Source: Hyphomicrobiales bacterium (GTDB lineage Bacteria > Pseudomonadota > Alphaproteobacteria > Rhizobiales > Beijerinckiaceae). Taken from it: a DNA stretch of 6,430 nt. The stretch spans positions 1-6,430 of the forward strand of contig JAATEW010000107.1 of the NCBI GenBank assembly GCA_015655535.1, written 5' to 3'. Positions 6,327 to 6,430 of this stretch are shown here, piece by piece. The notes beneath the pieces were generated by a model that saw nothing but the letters and a program-made list of their open reading frames with translations, had not been told where the DNA came from and did not search any database. The position numbers were made by a program, and so were the translations under genes. Position 1 is the stretch's first letter. Each line of letters begins with the position of its first letter.

Positions 6327-6349
6327 CCGAAAAGCCTTCAACTTTTCGG
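6327..6349. repeat. Palindrome CCGAAAAG / CTTTTCGG
   Basis: CCGAAAAG (6327-6334) pairs exactly with CTTTTCGG (6342-6349) over a 7-base loop. Its core closely resembles the neighbouring palindrome at 6367-6410, so the two look like diverged copies of one short intergenic element, this one lacking the outer GCATGATC-type arms. Confidence 0.55.
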
Positions 6350-6366
6350 GACTACGCTTTTTTACC

Positions 6367-6410
6367 GCATGATCATATCCGAAAAAGTCTGCAACTTTTC
6401 AGGGTCATGC
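6367..6410. repeat. Palindromic repeat with GCATGATC / GTCATGC outer arms
   Basis: The outer arms GCATGATC (6367-6374) and GTCATGC (6404-6410) and the inner arms CCGAAAAAGT (6379-6388) and ACTTTTCAGG (6394-6403) form an imperfect hairpin around CTGCA. This matches the style of GCATGATC...GAAAAGT...ACTTTTC...GATCATGC elements that I recall as abundant between genes in Rhizobiales. The mismatches suggest a decayed copy. It sits directly after a possible minus-strand stop codon at 6411-6413. Confidence 0.6.
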
Positions 6411-6430
6411 TTAGTCGTTGCGCGAGCCGG
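6411..6430 (-). CDS. Possible C-terminal end of a minus-strand gene (last few codons only)
   Basis: On the minus strand the right edge reads codons for Gly-Ser-Arg-Asn-Asp and then TAA (6413-6411). The terminator at 6281-6311, with its better U tract on the minus strand, would fit as the 3' end of such a gene about 100 bases downstream. Twenty bases cannot identify a protein, and an open frame this short occurs by chance, so this is a context-based guess. Confidence 0.2.

Larger units (their letters stand above)
5882..6430. other. Non-coding region upstream of galU, rich in palindromes
   Basis: About 550 bases carry no recognisable full gene on either strand. In order from galU there is a leader of roughly 180 bases with one unconvincing 40-codon frame (5892-6014, minus), a palindrome-dense block (6060-6160), an 8-bp long-range inverted repeat (6185-6192 with 6250-6257), a terminator (6281-6311) and two A/T-centred palindromes (6327-6410). 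The galU promoter must lie here. TTGAGC near 5990 on the minus strand is a possible -35, but no matching -10 is visible. Confidence 0.6.

Overview
The window is GC-rich alphaproteobacterial chromosome, most likely Hyphomicrobiales (Rhizobiales) and plausibly near Beijerinckiaceae. Three things point there: the gene set (a GapR/DUF2312 nucleoid protein, a periplasmic DUF1036 protein, a BBP2_2-type outer-membrane barrel and an alphaproteobacterial-type GalU), the codon use, and palindromic intergenic repeats of a style common in that order. Taxonomy below order level is a guess. No phage, CRISPR, toxin-antitoxin or transposase gene is visible.

Layout. On the minus strand at the left, a DUF1036 gene (860-1294) is followed 28 bases later by pyruvate kinase (pyk, 831 to beyond base 1). 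pyk carries an in-frame amber codon at 700-702, with clear pyruvate kinase sequence on both sides. After a 305-bp divergent gap, the plus strand carries an N-formylglutamate amidohydrolase family protein (1600-2436), a GapR-like DUF2312 protein (2613-2894) and a 580-residue secreted outer-membrane beta-barrel protein (3045-4787). Convergent to the barrel gene is galU (4991-5881, minus). A REP-like element with two 32-bp inverted arms (4793-4901) sits between the two stop codons. The last ~550 bases (5882-6430) contain the galU leader, several dispersed-repeat-like palindromes, a strong bidirectional rho-independent terminator (6281-6311), and possibly the last codons of a minus-strand gene at the right edge.

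Functions. The left half is a housekeeping group: lower glycolysis (pyk), a small periplasmic protein, formyl-amide hydrolysis and chromosome architecture (gapR). From memory, pyk, DUF1036, the amidohydrolase and DUF2312 are frequent neighbours in Rhizobiales, which suggests conserved synteny rather than one pathway. The right half is envelope-related: GalU makes UDP-glucose for polysaccharide and glycolipid synthesis, and the adjacent barrel protein is of a type sometimes found near exopolysaccharide genes.

I see no novel multi-gene system. The points most worth a second look are the amber codon in pyk, the mutually exclusive hairpins and repeats upstream of galU, and the REP-like element between the convergent genes.
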